Assembly: GCF_000208745.1 (NCBI RefSeq)
Contig: NC_030856.1
Location: forward strand, 5,293,376-5,357,375
Direction of reading: 5' to 3'
DNA length: 64,000 nt
DNA from: Theobroma cacao
Taxonomy: Eukaryota > Streptophyta > Magnoliopsida > Malvales > Malvaceae
The notes under the pieces: model-generated
Database searches by the model: none
Seen by the model: the letters and a program-made list of their open reading frames with translations, nothing else
What the model was told of the DNA's origin: nothing
Program-made: the position numbers and the translations under genes
Shown here: positions 48,251-61,557 of the stretch, one piece after another
Numbering within the stretch: position 1 is the first letter of the stretch
How the letters are laid out: each line of letters opens with the position of its first letter

Positions 48251-48544
48251 ACCAAAAAAGGACTAATAAGTTATCTTCTTTCATTTTATCAAATGTCTAC
48301 AATTCCGACTTAAGAATATTTTTTAATTTTTTTACATTAAACATTACTAAATATTAAAATATAAGAAAATTAAATTTCCAAAATAAGAAAAAACTAAAAC
48401 CAAAAAAATTTTCTTAAACATACCGAAAGGTGAATATTCAATTTTTAAATGAAAAGAAACAAATTATTGGTATATTATCAAAAACCTTTTACAAAATAAA
48501 AAATAAAAAATAACTCATAATGTCACAAAACCTGATCCATGTTA

Positions 48545-48613
48545 AGCCCAAGGCCAAACTTAATGGGCCACTCAAGACCATTACCACCCAGTACAAAATC
48601 CAACCCAAGCCCA
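48545..48613. promoter_or_regulatory. three site II (TGGGCY) elements upstream of DRP5A
   Basis: TGGGCC at 48564-48569 on the plus strand, and TGGGCT on the minus strand at 48545-48550 and 48608-48613. All three lie within 115-185 bp of the ATG. Site II motifs bind TCP factors and are common in promoters of genes active in dividing cells, which suits a cytokinesis dynamin. Confidence 0.5.
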
Positions 48614-48726
48614 TCCATATCCCTCTACAATGCTTTAACGTACATATTCCATCAAAATTTTAAATTCAAATTCCGAGCGCCTTGTCTTTGTTTTTCCAAT
48701 TCCTCTTCTTCTCTTTTCTCTCTTCG

Positions 48727-51700
48727 ATGGCGACCCCGAATGCAACAAAAACCCCAGCAGACAAATCCAAAAGATCCCAACCCCACCACCATTCACATGA
48801 CTCTTCCTCCTCCTCCTCCTCTCTCTCCCGTTTCGAGGCCTACAACCGCCTTCAAGCCGCGGCGGTGGCCTTCGGGGAGAAGCTTCCGATCCCGGAGATT
48901 GTAGCTCTCGGTGGTCAATCCGATGGAAAAAGCTCTCTCCTTGAAGCTTTGCTTGGGTTTCGTTTCAATGTGCGCGAAGTCGAGATGGGTACTCGTCGTC
49001 CTCTCATTTTGCAGATGGTTCATGACCCTTCTGCCCATGAGCCTCGTTGTCGCTTCCAGGTAGTTTTTTCTTTTTTCCATTTTGTTTTATTTATAGGAAT
49101 TGAATAGTTGAATTTTGGATGGAATAAGTGCAAATTGGATAATAAAAAGAAATACTATGAATTTGGAGGATTAATAATTGCAAATGCAAGCATTTCTTTA
49201 AAATGGAATGTAGACAGAATTCGTTTGTTAAAATTGGTGTTGAGTTTTCAATCAATTACGATTTTGCTTTTACATTATAACAATCTTGTAGAAAGCAAAG
49301 AGCAAGTAGTGAAAATAACAACCAACAGAGCCTTTCTGAAGAATGTAGCCATTTACCAAGGATTTCTAATGTTTTGGATGTGAAGAGTCTTGATTTATTA
49401 CTGTAATTATTTTGCTAGCAAAAAGTTTTTCTCTTTAGCTTCTGGGTGTTTTTCATTGAATAAATGCTCCATTTCTGCAGTTTGATATTTTTGCCTTGTT
49501 TTCTCTTTCTCTTTCTCTTTTTCATTGATACTTGAAGTTGACAACTGAAAACAGGAAGAAGATTCTGAGGAGTATGGAAGCCCAGTTGTTTCTGCATCAA
49601 CAATTGCAGATATCATTAAGTCAAGAACTGAGGCACTGTTGAAAAAGACGAAAACTTCAGTTTCTCCTAAGCCAATTGTAATGAGAGCTGAATTTGCACA
49701 TTGTCCGAACCTCACCATCATCGATACCCCAGGATTTGTTTTAAAGGTAGATTGTCAATTCATTTGAAAAACTATTAAAATTAGATTGTTTGAAATTTTG
49801 TAATATAAGAATTTTAGTTATGAATTAAAATGTCTGGTTGAAAACTTTTTGGCAGGCAAAGAAGGGAGAACCAGAGAACACGCCTGAGGAAATTCTTTCC
49901 ATGGTGAAGTCACTAGCTAGTCCTCCTCATCGTATTCTGTTGTTCCTTCAGCAGAGTAGTGTGGAATGGTGCTCATCATTGTGGTTGGATGCCATTCGTG
50001 AAATTGATCCAACCTTTAGAAGAACAGTAATTGTGGTCTCCAAGTTTGATAACAGACTAAAGGTACAGATTTCTTGCTTTCCTTTTTGGCTTTTTCATCC
50101 ATGAGATGTAACCTTGAGCTGGCCATGCACACACACACACACTGATACTACATTGACATATTACCTAAAACTTATTGGATTGACTGATTGAGATATGCAG
50201 TACAACTTGGAAGTTAGACATGCTTGAAAAAAATAAGCATTGCTTGTTGCTTGATATAATACGACTCTGTGTTGGTAATTTAAATCTGTATCTGAAATTG
50301 CGGCATTTAATTGTGATATAATTCAATAAACACAGGAGTTTAGTGACAGATGGGAAGTGGATCGTTATTTGAGTGCAAGTGGATATCTTGGAGACAATAC
50401 TAGGCCATTTTTTGTAGCGTTGCCAAAGGACAGGAACACAATCTCAAATGATGAATTCCGAAGGCAAATATCCCAAGTGGATGCTGAAGTTTTACGTCAT
50501 CTGAATGATGGAATCAAGGGAGGTTATGATGAAGAAAAGTTCAGGCCCTATATTGGTTTTTCTTCTTTGAGGGAGTATTTAGAATCAGAACTTCAGAAGA
50601 GGTACAAAGAGGCTGCTCCAGCAACTCTGGCATTGCTTGAGCAGCGCTGCAGTGAAGTCAACATTGAGCTGGCAAGAATGGACTCCAAAATACAAGCCAC
50701 TTCTGATGTTGCCCATCTTCGAAGATCAGCTATGATGCATGCGGCTTCTATCAGCAATCACGTGGTTAGACATCCCTCTGAAACGTTTTTCATTGGTGCA
50801 GATAAACAGTGTCATAAGATATTTTAGCAACTTGAGAAAATCATTTGCACTTCTTGTAATGAATTATCATTTTGCAATTGGACCACTTACATTATTGGTC
50901 CAACTTCTGGTAGCATCAGATTTCCCTGTTTGTTCTTCAGCTAAGGTTAATATGTAGCAGTTTCTCAACCTGAGTCATCATGCGAGATTTGGGTTGTTAG
51001 AATTTACCTGTTGCTTTTGTCATAAAGCCTGTGGTTTCAACTAACAAGAAACTCATCCTACTTTGCTGCTTAAGGGAGTTTTGATTGATGGAGCAGCAGA
51101 TCCTGCCCCAGAGCAGTGGGGGAAAACAACAGAGGAGGAAAGATCAGAGAGTGGGATTGGGAGTTGGCCAGGTGTTACTGTTGATATAAAACCTGCCAAT
51201 GCTATTCTTCGTCTTTACGGCGGAGCTGCTTTTGAAAGAGTAATGCATGAATTTCGCTGTGCTGCATATTCCATTGAATGTCCCCCGGTATCACGAGAGA
51301 AGGTAGGTATTTCACAATTTGAAATTTACCCCAGGATATGATGTTTGAGCATTTGGGTTTGATAACCGATGAACTGGTAAATAGTTTTATTTTCCTGAAA
51401 CAGGTTGCAAATATCTTACTTGCACATGCTGGCCGAGGCGGGGGTAGAGGAGTTACGGAGGCTGCTGCAGAAATTGCACGCACAGCTGCACGATCATGGC
51501 TTGCTCCTCTTCTTGATACTGCTTGTGATCGGCTTGCCTTTGTTTTAGGCAATCTTTTTGACATTGCTCTAGAGAGGAACATCAGCCGGGAATCAGAATG
51601 TAAGAAGCACTTGAAGTTTCCTTTTTTAATAATGGTTGTTGATAGCCATTTTCCCTTCATTTACAGAATTTTATAGCCATCATTTTTGGAGAGTAATTAT

Positions 51701-53380
51701 CCTCCAAAAGTTGGTATTTACTGACACGAAAGAAAATGTATTAGTTATCCCACTCCTATGAACAAGTGCATGATATGCATGGAGCATTTTATCCCTTACC
51801 CAACTCCTTTATGATTTCCTTATAACGTAAGGTTATTGTGTCTCCTTAAAGAGTATAAGCTCTCAAATTTAGACATCAGAAGTTTTTGGGGTGTATATTC
51901 ACTCTAGACCAAATCACATTAGATATTTAGCCATCATAATTTTTTCTGTGGTCTTTATACATCTCATTAAGGAAAAGGCAAATGGGAGAAAACTGATGAC
52001 ATTTGTTCAATAAATCTATGATCAATATGTAACATCTTGCTGTTCTTTGGACTTTGTGGATTTTGGAATGTTGATTGTTCCAAATTGATTGGTGAACTAT
52101 GCCTTAATTAATCATTTACCCTATTTCTTTTGACTGCACAGATGGGAGGAAAACTGGAAACATGGATGGTTATGTTGGGTTTCATGCTGCCTTAAGGCAT
52201 GCATACAATCGCTTTATAAAGGATTTGGCCAAACAGTGCAAGCAACTAGTTCGACATCATCTTGATTCAGTTACAAGCCCATATTCTCAGGTTTGTTATG
52301 AGAATGACTTTCAAGGAGGCTTTAGCTCAAGTGCAACCTCATATTACAAACATAACCAAGCTTCAGCTGCTTCCTTTTGTCTCGAGTTGTCCGATGGTGG
52401 GCAAGAATCCTGTGATGCGACAATGAAAGATCAGGAGAACATAAATCCAGGGAAGAATGTACAGCAAACTACTCCAGGAAAGGGCACAGAAGCCAGAGAA
52501 GCTCTCCGAGAATGCCAACTGACTGTGCCTGAGACCCCATCTCCTGACCAGCCATGTGAAGTGGTCTATGCTGGAGTTAAGAAGGAGCTTGGAAATTGCA
52601 TTGAAGTTGGACCTAGAAAACGTATAGCAAGAATGACAGGCAACAGAAATACTGAACAATTGAAAGTTCATAATGGCGGTAGTCTTTTATTTGGTAATGG
52701 TGATAGTGGCTCAAGATCAAGTTCAGCTTACTCTGAAATCTGCTCATCAGCAGCACAACATTTTGCACGGATACGTGAAGTTCTTGTTGAGCGCGGTGTG
52801 ACATCAACATTGAACTCTGGATTTTTAACCCCATGGTAAGTTCTTCAATTTCTACTTTTTATCATTATTCATGTAGGTAGTACATATATACCTTAAGCTG
52901 AAAAGGATAAAGGGTTGGTGGTTTCCTGACAACAGTAAAGCACCATAAGGACCGGATTAATGTCAGATCCAACCAACTTTTGCATGAAACTTATATTTTA
53001 ACTGCATATAACTTTATAAATGATTTCCAATATTTCATAACAATAATATGTTGGTATAATGGTCAAGTAAGTAGGCATTCAAACTTTCTTGTTCATTTTT
53101 CAATTTATTAAGGAAGTGAGTACCCTCATATCGTATTATTCACTTCACTAAGGAACTAATAAAGTTTGTTTATTCTTTGCTTTATTTGGATAGTCGTGAT
53201 AGGCTTGTGGTGGCACTTGGCTTGGATCTCTTTGCAGTGAATGATGACAAGTTCATGGACATGTTTGTTGCTCCTGGCGCCATTGATGTGCTGCAGAACG
53301 AACGACAATCTCTTCAAAAGCGCCAGAAGATACTCCAATCTTGCTTAAACGAATTCAAGAATGTTGCTCGAGCACTTTGA
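48727..53380 (+). CDS. DRP5A: dynamin-related protein 5A, eight exons
   Basis: Exons: 48727-49059, 49555-49746, 49856-50062, 50336-50764, 51075-51302, 51404-51599, 52142-52835, 53194-53380. All introns are GT-AG and phases join cleanly, giving 2,466 bp and 821 residues (Arabidopsis DRP5A is about 817). A Ser/His-rich N-terminus precedes the GTPase domain: G1 GGQSDGKS (62-69), G2 Thr89 in EMGTRRP, G3 DTPG (168-171), G4 SKFD (237-240). The middle domain and the GED-like end (FARIREVLVERGVTSTLNSG, then DRLVVALGLDLF) are conserved. There is no PH or proline-rich domain, as in plant DRP5. Plant DRP5A acts at the cell plate in cytokinesis. The start at 48727 gives the family's MATPN-type N-terminus; the frame is open further up but without an earlier ATG. 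Nothing is broken. Confidence 0.96.
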
Positions 53381-56300
53381 TGAGACACTAAAACATCTCC
53401 ATGAAAACTGTGACCAGTCCAATCCAAAATGGTGTTCCAAGCAAAGGGTTTTCACATCTAGTGAACATCAAGAAAAGCCCTCCTTTCATGTATTTTCTCT
53501 TTAGTGCTGTTTGATAATATAGCAACCATTTTTGTTTACAGCGGTTGTCTATTATTCTAATTTGTCATGAACACACCTTGCTCTTATGATTCCTTCAATG
53601 ATGAATTGGTAACTAGGTACTAAAACCAATGAATACTGTTACTACAAATGAAATGCATTTGAGTGATAGAACACAATTTTGTATGTTCTTAACACTTTTT
53701 AACCCTTTTCCCCCGATACAATAGGACCTGGGTCAGTAGCTTGCTGCCACTAAGCATATACAGCCCTGCTAAGGGGAAGGTACATGGCCATGGGCCATGG
53801 GCCATGGTTTACTGAGTGGATAAAATGAGCAGTTAGGACAAGAAATATCAACTATCTAAAGAAACTTTAGCATAAAAGGTTCTTTGCTTTTCTATAAAGA
53901 TTCTTCATTAGGATCCTTTAACCAAGCTTGCATGAACTCTTTGGATTTATGTACCATAAAAAGTGCAAAATTTCAGAAGAAGATAGTGAGGATAAGGTAT
54001 GTCGTATTTCATAATAATCATACGTCAAGAAGAAACCAACAAAGAAGCTGTTAATAAGACTTGAATTCAGAATCCCTTAGTCTCAAATCAAAAATTATAT
54101 ATAAGAAAGAGATTTGATGAGTTTTGGATTTATACGTAAAGTTTTCCTTTACTTAATAGACATGTTTTTTAGATTAAAAATATATACACATGAAAAATAA
54201 TATTAGAACATACTCAATTTCTCATTAACATTAAATCTCTCATGAGAGATAGTAGGGTCAAGTTAGATTCGAATTAAAATGAGTAACGAGGATGTTGGAA
54301 AGATAGTAAGGTCAAGGTAGACCCGAACTAAAATGAGTAACAATAAAATTACACAATTGAGTGAGATAAAATGTTACCGATTTCATATAAAAAATAAATG
54401 AAATAAATTTTAAACCATTTAATAACATTAAACTCAAATTTTAAATGTTCATTAAAAAAATGAACTAAGTTTGAAAATTGAACAGAGAATCAAAAAGTTG
54501 TAAAGTATAGCCCACTTAAATGGAATTTTCAAACAGTAGTGATGTCTTAGATGTTACTCATGATGAATGATGATTAAATTTTTTGACTTTAAAGAAAAAC
54601 AGAAGAAGAACATAAAATTAAAGAAAGACAGCTATAGTGTCAGCACTGTGTCAAATATTCATGAACCTTGTAACATGGATTACAAGTGGTCCCCTCCCAC
54701 TGTTGTCTCTAATGTCCCTAAGAGAAGAGACCTGTTCCAACAGGATAACATTTAGACAATTTCATAAGCAAGTTTACAACATTATCCCTACTCTCAAAAC
54801 TGATAATCACTGCTCCCATATCATAAGATTTTGGATTAATTACAATAATCATATTGAAAATATAGTAAAAGAAAATATCATTTTTCGTCGTTAAATTTTG
54901 AGATTTCAATTTAAAAATCTGATACCTAATTCTCGAAATTAATAAATAAAATTGTTCAGAATAAAAATAAATTATTTTGTATTTTGTTTCCATAAGCTTC
55001 ATGCCTTTAACCCAAGATTTCTTTTTCTTTTTTGGTGTACTTCGTGCATTGCTGCAATCATCTAAACAGAAGAATTGGTTAGTGCTTTTGTCAGCTGAAT
55101 TTGTTTTCTGAAAAGGGCTAAACAATATCTTCAAAAAAGGCCGGTTTGGTCCAAATTTTGACTTTAAAAAAATTTATATGATTGAAACCCAACCTTTCTA
55201 TTTCAATAAACAAGAAAGAGGAAAGAAATTTCCTTAAAAATATCAATCTTGTTTGCAAGTGAAAATAACTCATGTCCTTGTTGAATGAAAGATACTTGCC
55301 AACAATTGGGTGTAGCAAAGAAGTTTCTTTTGCTAATACTTGACTTCTATTTATGGATTGTGTGGAAAATTTTGGGTTACTTACCTCCCCACCCACTTTC
55401 CTAGTGCATATATTAGGTCAGCACAGACTAAGTTGAGTTTGAATGGAACTCCTAGATAAAGAAGTACTTCAATGTAAACAACCGTGCATGTGTTCTTGTT
55501 TTGCCAATTGCCATTGACCAGCTGAAACTCAATTTGGCTGCATTATGGAAGCCTAGGGGCAACTCTAGGTACTTGAGCTAAACCAATTGTATCACAATTA
55601 GGATTCTATTCTAGAATAGACATATTCCAGTCGGTGGCATTGAATTCCAATAACCCAAAAGAAAAAAAAAAAGAAAAAGGGAAACACTTCTCATTAAGTG
55701 AAGATAATTGTATAAATTCAATAATTCAGTGATACAAAAATTATTAAAGGTAATAATACCATAAAGATGTAATGCAACATGATTAACGATTAGATTATGT
55801 TTTAAATGTGATGTCTGCAAATACCCTTTAATGTGAAACTGCCTAACAATAAAAAGAGAAGAAATTTTAATTAAAGCTTATGGAAGATACAATGATGCAA
55901 ATCATTAAGCAAGTGGAAATTTACTACTACTAAAAGAAACAAATGCTTTTGTTTTTCTTTCATTCCTTACTTTTCATTCTCTTTTTTTCTTAATATTTTC
56001 TTTTTTTTTCCTCTCTTTATCTTTCTCAAGAACTGTTGATAACCCATTTTTGTCATGGTCGAGAGCAAACTCAAAGAAGGCAAAAAATAGTTGTAGGCAG
56101 TAGGACCATGCAGCTTTGACTTACAGCCACGTAAGTCATGGACAAATCCCCTTTCTCTATCTCTCAGTTTTCCGTTGTGTTTTCTTTCATCTCTTGTAAT
56201 CAAGGAAGGGGAAGGAATGACACAAATGTCAAGGTCCCCCCTCTCTCCCTACCATTTCTCTTGTCAATCAAAATGTTTTATAGATCCAACCAAGACACAC

Positions 56301-57139
56301 ACCCACCAAGAAACTTTCTTCCTTTGTTCTCTTCAAACCCCATTTTCTATATATATTATCATCTTTCATTATCAGTATCATCATCCTTTGTAATTTTCAC
56401 ATAACAATAACTAATATTAAATTCTATCCTTGTTCAATGATTTCCATTGAACTCTCACACCCTTTACTTAGACTATAAATGGCATATCACTTTCTAGATG
56501 ACCAAACTAAGCGGGTGCTTAATTATATATATTAAGGAAGTTAACTTCTTCATTTTATCCTTATTTTATATGGAATGGTGTATTCAATATTTAATATGAT
56601 CCAAAATATTGAACTTTGACATTTCTTTTTTTATTATTATTAGAAATCATAAAAAATTTTAATTCTACTGAAGTCAAATGTCTTTTTCTTCTAAAGCTTC
56701 TTGTTCAAAAAAAAATTAAAAATATCTAAATTTGGACAACGAAGAATAATATTTTTGTAGAATATAAGTAGAATTACTGGGATTAAGTTAAAAAAATTAA
56801 AGGGGAGTTATCATATCATCAAGCACATATATACAAACCCTCCTTGTGATTCTGAAATTAAGTTTGAATTTAAAACTTATAAATTTTATATTGAAACTTT
56901 ATTTAAAAAAAAAAACAAAGAAACCTTCTTTTGAAAAGAAAAAAAAAAAAAAGAAACCCACAATTTAGATTACGACCCTTCATTCAAAAATATCTAAACA
57001 AGAAAAATATATGCCAAAATGTGACAAGAAAGTACAACTTTTTCCTAAATTCACAATTATTTAATTGCTAGGCACAGCCATGTCCTTATGTTATAATCAA
57101 TTCAATGTCAACAACAATAATCGATTAATCAAAGCATAT
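53381..57139. other. intergenic after DRP5A
   Basis: The first 200-300 bp should include the DRP5A 3' untranslated region. No gene is seen beyond it. Short frames (for example 55118-55396 and 56138-56404) resemble nothing that I know. Confidence 0.45.
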
Positions 57140-57360
57140 ATAATACTTTAAAAAACTCTTGAACCGTTTATAAAAATTCAAATAAACTCTTTTATTAATT
57201 ACATTCAATTAAATTCTTATATTTTTATTTTTCATCAAATAGATTTTTATACACATGGTGTTGATTTGGATATTAAAAATGTCATGTTATATCAATGTAT
57301 CACATTATTATTTAGTATGACATGTATTATATTATTAATTAATATAAAAACAAAGTGTGA
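57140..57360. repeat. partial copy of the AT-rich foldback family
   Basis: TTACATTCAATTAAATTCTTATA and the following TTTTTATTTTTCATCAAAT resemble one arm of the elements at 47395 and 47860, followed by a TGTCATGTTATATCAATGTATC centre. The second arm is missing or diverged. Confidence 0.4.
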
Positions 57361-57959
57361 AATACTTATGCAGGAATTAAAGTAGCCGGTTTCTTAGCTA
57401 AAAAACGAAAGGCTTGAGTTGAGTGTGAGGGTGAGAGACAAGTAGACCAAGTCTAGCGGTCCCAACAAAGTGCAAGCAAAATTAAATCAAAAGTAGGATT
57501 CCCAACCAAAACAAAAAGGTCGGTACTATTCCAACATATCAATCCGCAACCTAATTCACACCTATTTCTTACCCTTTTTTATGCATTCTAGTCAAGCCGG
57601 CCGAAGAAACCCCAACATTTTTTTTTAAAATTTCCCCTATTTTATTAAGTTTCCTATGCTTTACGACCTACGACTTATTCATAATTAATAATCAAATTTG
57701 ATAATCAATCTTTTTTATTTAAGTCGCCTTTGTACATATATATGCTTCTTCCTGGAAATTTCAGTGAATTCAAGTCAACAGCTTATCGACTCAAGCCTTA
57801 AATTATGCTGGGACAGGTTGATAATTGCTAGCTTTCTTGGAATTTTCCTTGGTTTGAATGTTGGATGAGTTGTTAGTTTGAGATTTATGAATTTGACTTG
57901 CTAAGTAATTACTACTGGTTTGATTTTTGGACCGAAGTTGGTCTTGTCCCTTTGCTGTA

Positions 57960-58380
57960 ATCATCAACAAAGCCAGCTTTGAACTTGGATGGATATTATT
58001 TTGGATCGTAGCAAGTTTGTCAAAAAATGAAAAATAGTATGGCACGTAAACATGTTACGTTAATATAATATAATATAAATTAATAAATAATAATCAATAT
58101 AATGTAATATAAAATCATAAATAATGATTTAATTGAATGAAATTTAATTGAACGTAATAATTAACAAAGTTAGCTTTAAGGTTATAAGATAATTTTCTTT
58201 GGATTATAACAAGTTTGTTGTTGAAAAACAAAGCAGCATGATATGTTAATAGTATATCAGTATCGTGTGATATAAAATGATATGTAACGTTTTGATTAAT
58301 AAAATTTAATTAAATATAATTAAAAAATAAAAATTTACTTGAATTAGTTTAAACAATTCAGATAATAAATTTCGAATACA
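57960..58380. repeat. duplicated AT-rich segment with a foldback-family arm
   Basis: ATCAACAAAGCCAGCTTTGA and TAGCAAGTTTGT at about 57960-58020 recur in altered form at about 58160-58220 (ATTAACAAAGTTAGCTTTAA, TAACAAGTTTGT). Both copies are followed by ATATAAT-rich sequence. The end (58290-58350) resembles the foldback arm. It looks like a local duplication within repeat sequence. Confidence 0.4.
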
Positions 58381-61200
58381 TTAACAAATTCTGGTAAAAA
58401 AAAAAAAACCATTGGGCGTTGAGAGGGACAGAGAGAAAAAGGAACATAAAGTGTAGCTAGGTACCAACAAGATGACAAGTTTTTCTAGCCCTATATATAC
58501 TTCAACTGCATTGACAAGGATTTGACACTGATAAACTTTCTCAACGCTCAGAATAAGCAAAAACCAATCATTCTCATGCAATTATAACTTTCAATACATC
58601 TGGACTGAGTTGAAAGAAAGATCTCACAACTTAACAATTTTGCTTGGTGCTCATTGAAATCCATGTCATTTCATAAACCTACTAAGAGGACTTCTTTTCT
58701 TTTTTTTTTTTTTCTTTTCCTTAATGTTTCTCTTTGACTTTTAAGCTATGAAATAGTTTCGCAGACTGATTCTATGGACATATCATGGTTGGTTTCATCT
58801 ATAACTTTATCTGCCCCTTTCTATGTTTATGTGATATATATCTGCTAATTTAAGTTAATTGATAAAAAGTAATATATGAAGGTTGATATTGTTGAATTTG
58901 TTATACGGATATCTAACTTAAAATTTAATATTCCTTTCCACTTGCAGGGACCTAACACGTGTCTGTCCTAATATTATGTTAAATTTTTAAGATGGGTATT
59001 TAATTTAAAATTAATCGACAATTAGTGAAGCAGCTTTCATTATAACAAGATAGTGAAAAATCTCAAATAGAAACTTAGGATGGATGGGAAGAATTTGCTG
59101 GATATGGTATGAAGGTGTGAGCATGATGCCCTAATGATATTATATGATGGAGGAGACCAACTTTTTTGAGGCTTGTTGCTTGTGCTTTAATTGAGGATTG
59201 TACTACTTTAAGCTAATTAATCCAACGCTTTCTTTTTTATATATATAAATGGGGTCTGTAAGGGCACTCCACAATATCCAGACAACAATGATTTTGGCTG
59301 TGAAAGAAAGAATGTGATCCCTTTTCAAGAAGAAAGAGGCAGTGGTATAATGGAACTTTGATCCCCCACCCTTCCTTTCCCCCTCTCCAGACAGATATAT
59401 ATATATTTTCTTATCTTTCCCATTATAAATGAGAATTCGATTCTCTCTTCTCTTTCTTTTTTCATTTTATAATTTTTTTTTGAGAAAAATTATTTTATCC
59501 AGAGACTTTTCGCAAACGGGTTTAGAAAATTTCCTAAATTAACTCGCAAGGGATATTAAAAAATTGACACGTGTTTATAATTAATTTAATTAATTATTAA
59601 TTTTATATAAATAAACCTAATATAACACTTCTATCCGTGTTATCAAAATCTAAAAACTCTATCGTGATAATGTCACTAACTATGTATTTGATCGACATGT
59701 GAGATCTTATAAATCTACTTACGAAATTTAAGAACTCTATTATCGTAAAATAAAATAATAATTTTTTCTGCTAATTCAAGCAAGAACCTCATGCTAACAT
59801 GGATGCAACAATTTGGAAATTGGGATTCCATGATAAAAGTGAGAATCCGAACAGATTCATTCAGGGAAAGTTTAGTATTTTCAAGCCAAAAAAAAGTGAT
59901 AAAAAAAAGTCTTTTTTTTTTTTTGAGTTTACAACATAGCACATTTTTCTTTTTTTATTTCAAAAGACAAGTGGTAGAAGTCATGAAATGATGTCACGAG
60001 AGAATTTTTAGTTTTGGTCCACTTTGTTACATGTCCCATCTCTTGGTTCTCTTGGTAAATTATGTTTCACCTTTCAAGCAAAAATGATAACAGCAAATGT
60101 CATAAATTTTATGTCAGTAAAAGATGAGAGATGAGTCTCGAATTTATAAATAAAAAAATTTTTTCACCTAATGAGTATATTTTTTTAATTAAAAGTATAA
60201 ACTCGTAACAAGTGATATCATACTTCATGTAACTCTTCATTAATGTGAAACTTATCGTAAAAAGTACCAAAACCAAGGATCAAGGTAGGTATGTACTACT
60301 TCAAGGTTGGTCTTTGACATTAGTTCAAGATATATGCTTTTGATAATTGTGCATTGCAAGTTATTACAAAATATTGTGATGGGATTAAGAAACAAGCATT
60401 GATCCTATTCCCTCTCCACTATACAAAGATCGTCTCTTCGTTCTTATGATGTGAATTTGTAATACATGCTCTTTTGATACTCTTGAGTATGGTTTGACTT
60501 TAAAAAAAAGATATTCGAATTTGAATTTTTGGATAGAAAACACCTCCGTTTATCGATAAGTCAAAAATTGATAAGAATAATTTCAAGTGCTTTGAAATGA
60601 TTATGTCAAATATTAACATTTACTTTGCAAAATATAAAAGTAGTAATACCTTTTGTTGTTCTTCATATAACCTTTCCATGTTGAAATTTGGGTTCACTAA
60701 GGGCATAATGTTAGCAAAGAAAGGAAGAGGGAAACTCTTGAAGGAAGGCCCTAAACTCACATTTTGACAGAATCAATCATAAAAAAGGAGCCACATCCAC
60801 TAAAAAGGATGTTGAATTTATATTGGGGAGTGTAATACACGCGCCTCAAGTGCCATGAACTACAAAATTTGTTCTTCCTGCTGGTGGTGGTGGTGGTGGT
60901 GGTGGTGGTGGTGTGGTGTTCTATCAAAAATGTTCCCATCATCTCCAATCCCATCAACACTTACTATGTAGTTCAGGGCTCTGAAGTCAATGCCCAATGC
61001 TCTCTATATTTATAGATTTATTAATCTATTTTTATATCTAAAAAACTATCATTTTTACATATTTTTCATATCTTTTCCAATACTTTGCCACAGGTGGCAT
61101 AGATGCTAATGGCCAAAAGAAATTCCATGTTCAACCAATACCCTTTCATCTTTATATAATCCCAAAACCCAATTGGGTATTTTTTTTCTTTTTTTTTAAT
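58381..61200. other. intergenic, upstream side of the VQ gene
   Basis: No gene is recognised. It contains poly-T and poly-A runs and a GGT microsatellite at 60883-60912. Confidence 0.45.
60883..60912. repeat. (GGT)10 microsatellite
   Basis: About ten consecutive GGT units, read as polythreonine in a chance minus-strand frame. Likely length-variable. Confidence 0.95.
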
Positions 61201-61249
61201 ATTAAACTAAGCTAAATTCAGTAACCCCAAATGAAGCATGGAAGTTCAA

Positions 61250-61557
61250 TAGAGAGAGGGAGAGAGAGAGAGAGAGAGCAGTAAAGAGAAAAGGCGACTA
61301 ACAAGAGAGAGAGAGGGAAAGAGAATACGCTAACCCCTTGTTGCTGCCACAACACAAGAAAACAAAACAAATAAGCAACCTTCTCCCCCTCCCTCTCCCT
61401 CTCCCTCTCCTCATCAATCAAGCCTTGTTTTTCACTCATCATCTCTTCTTCTCCTCCAACCAAACTAACCCCAAAAGTTTCCTGCTTTCTTTCCTTCCTT
61501 CTCTCTCTCTCTCTGTCTTTGATTGTGGGGGTGCTAGCTTGCTGGAGAGACCTATCA
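61250..61557 (+). promoter_or_regulatory. GA/CT-rich leader region of the VQ gene
   Basis: A GAGAGA tract at about 61254-61285, CTCCCT repeats at 61382-61412 and a CTCTCT tract at about 61500-61515 precede the ATG. Such pyrimidine- and purine-rich tracts are common in plant core promoters and 5' untranslated regions. The transcription start is not determined. Confidence 0.55.

Noticed and set aside
48682..48726. Upstream extension of the DRP5A frame
   Set aside because: It begins at a non-ATG codon and gives a hydrophobic stretch unlike DRP5A proteins; the ATG at 48727 matches the family start.
56138..56404. 88-codon frame between DRP5A and the VQ gene
   Set aside because: Low-complexity Ser/Phe sequence with no recognisable family, start context or conservation to point to.
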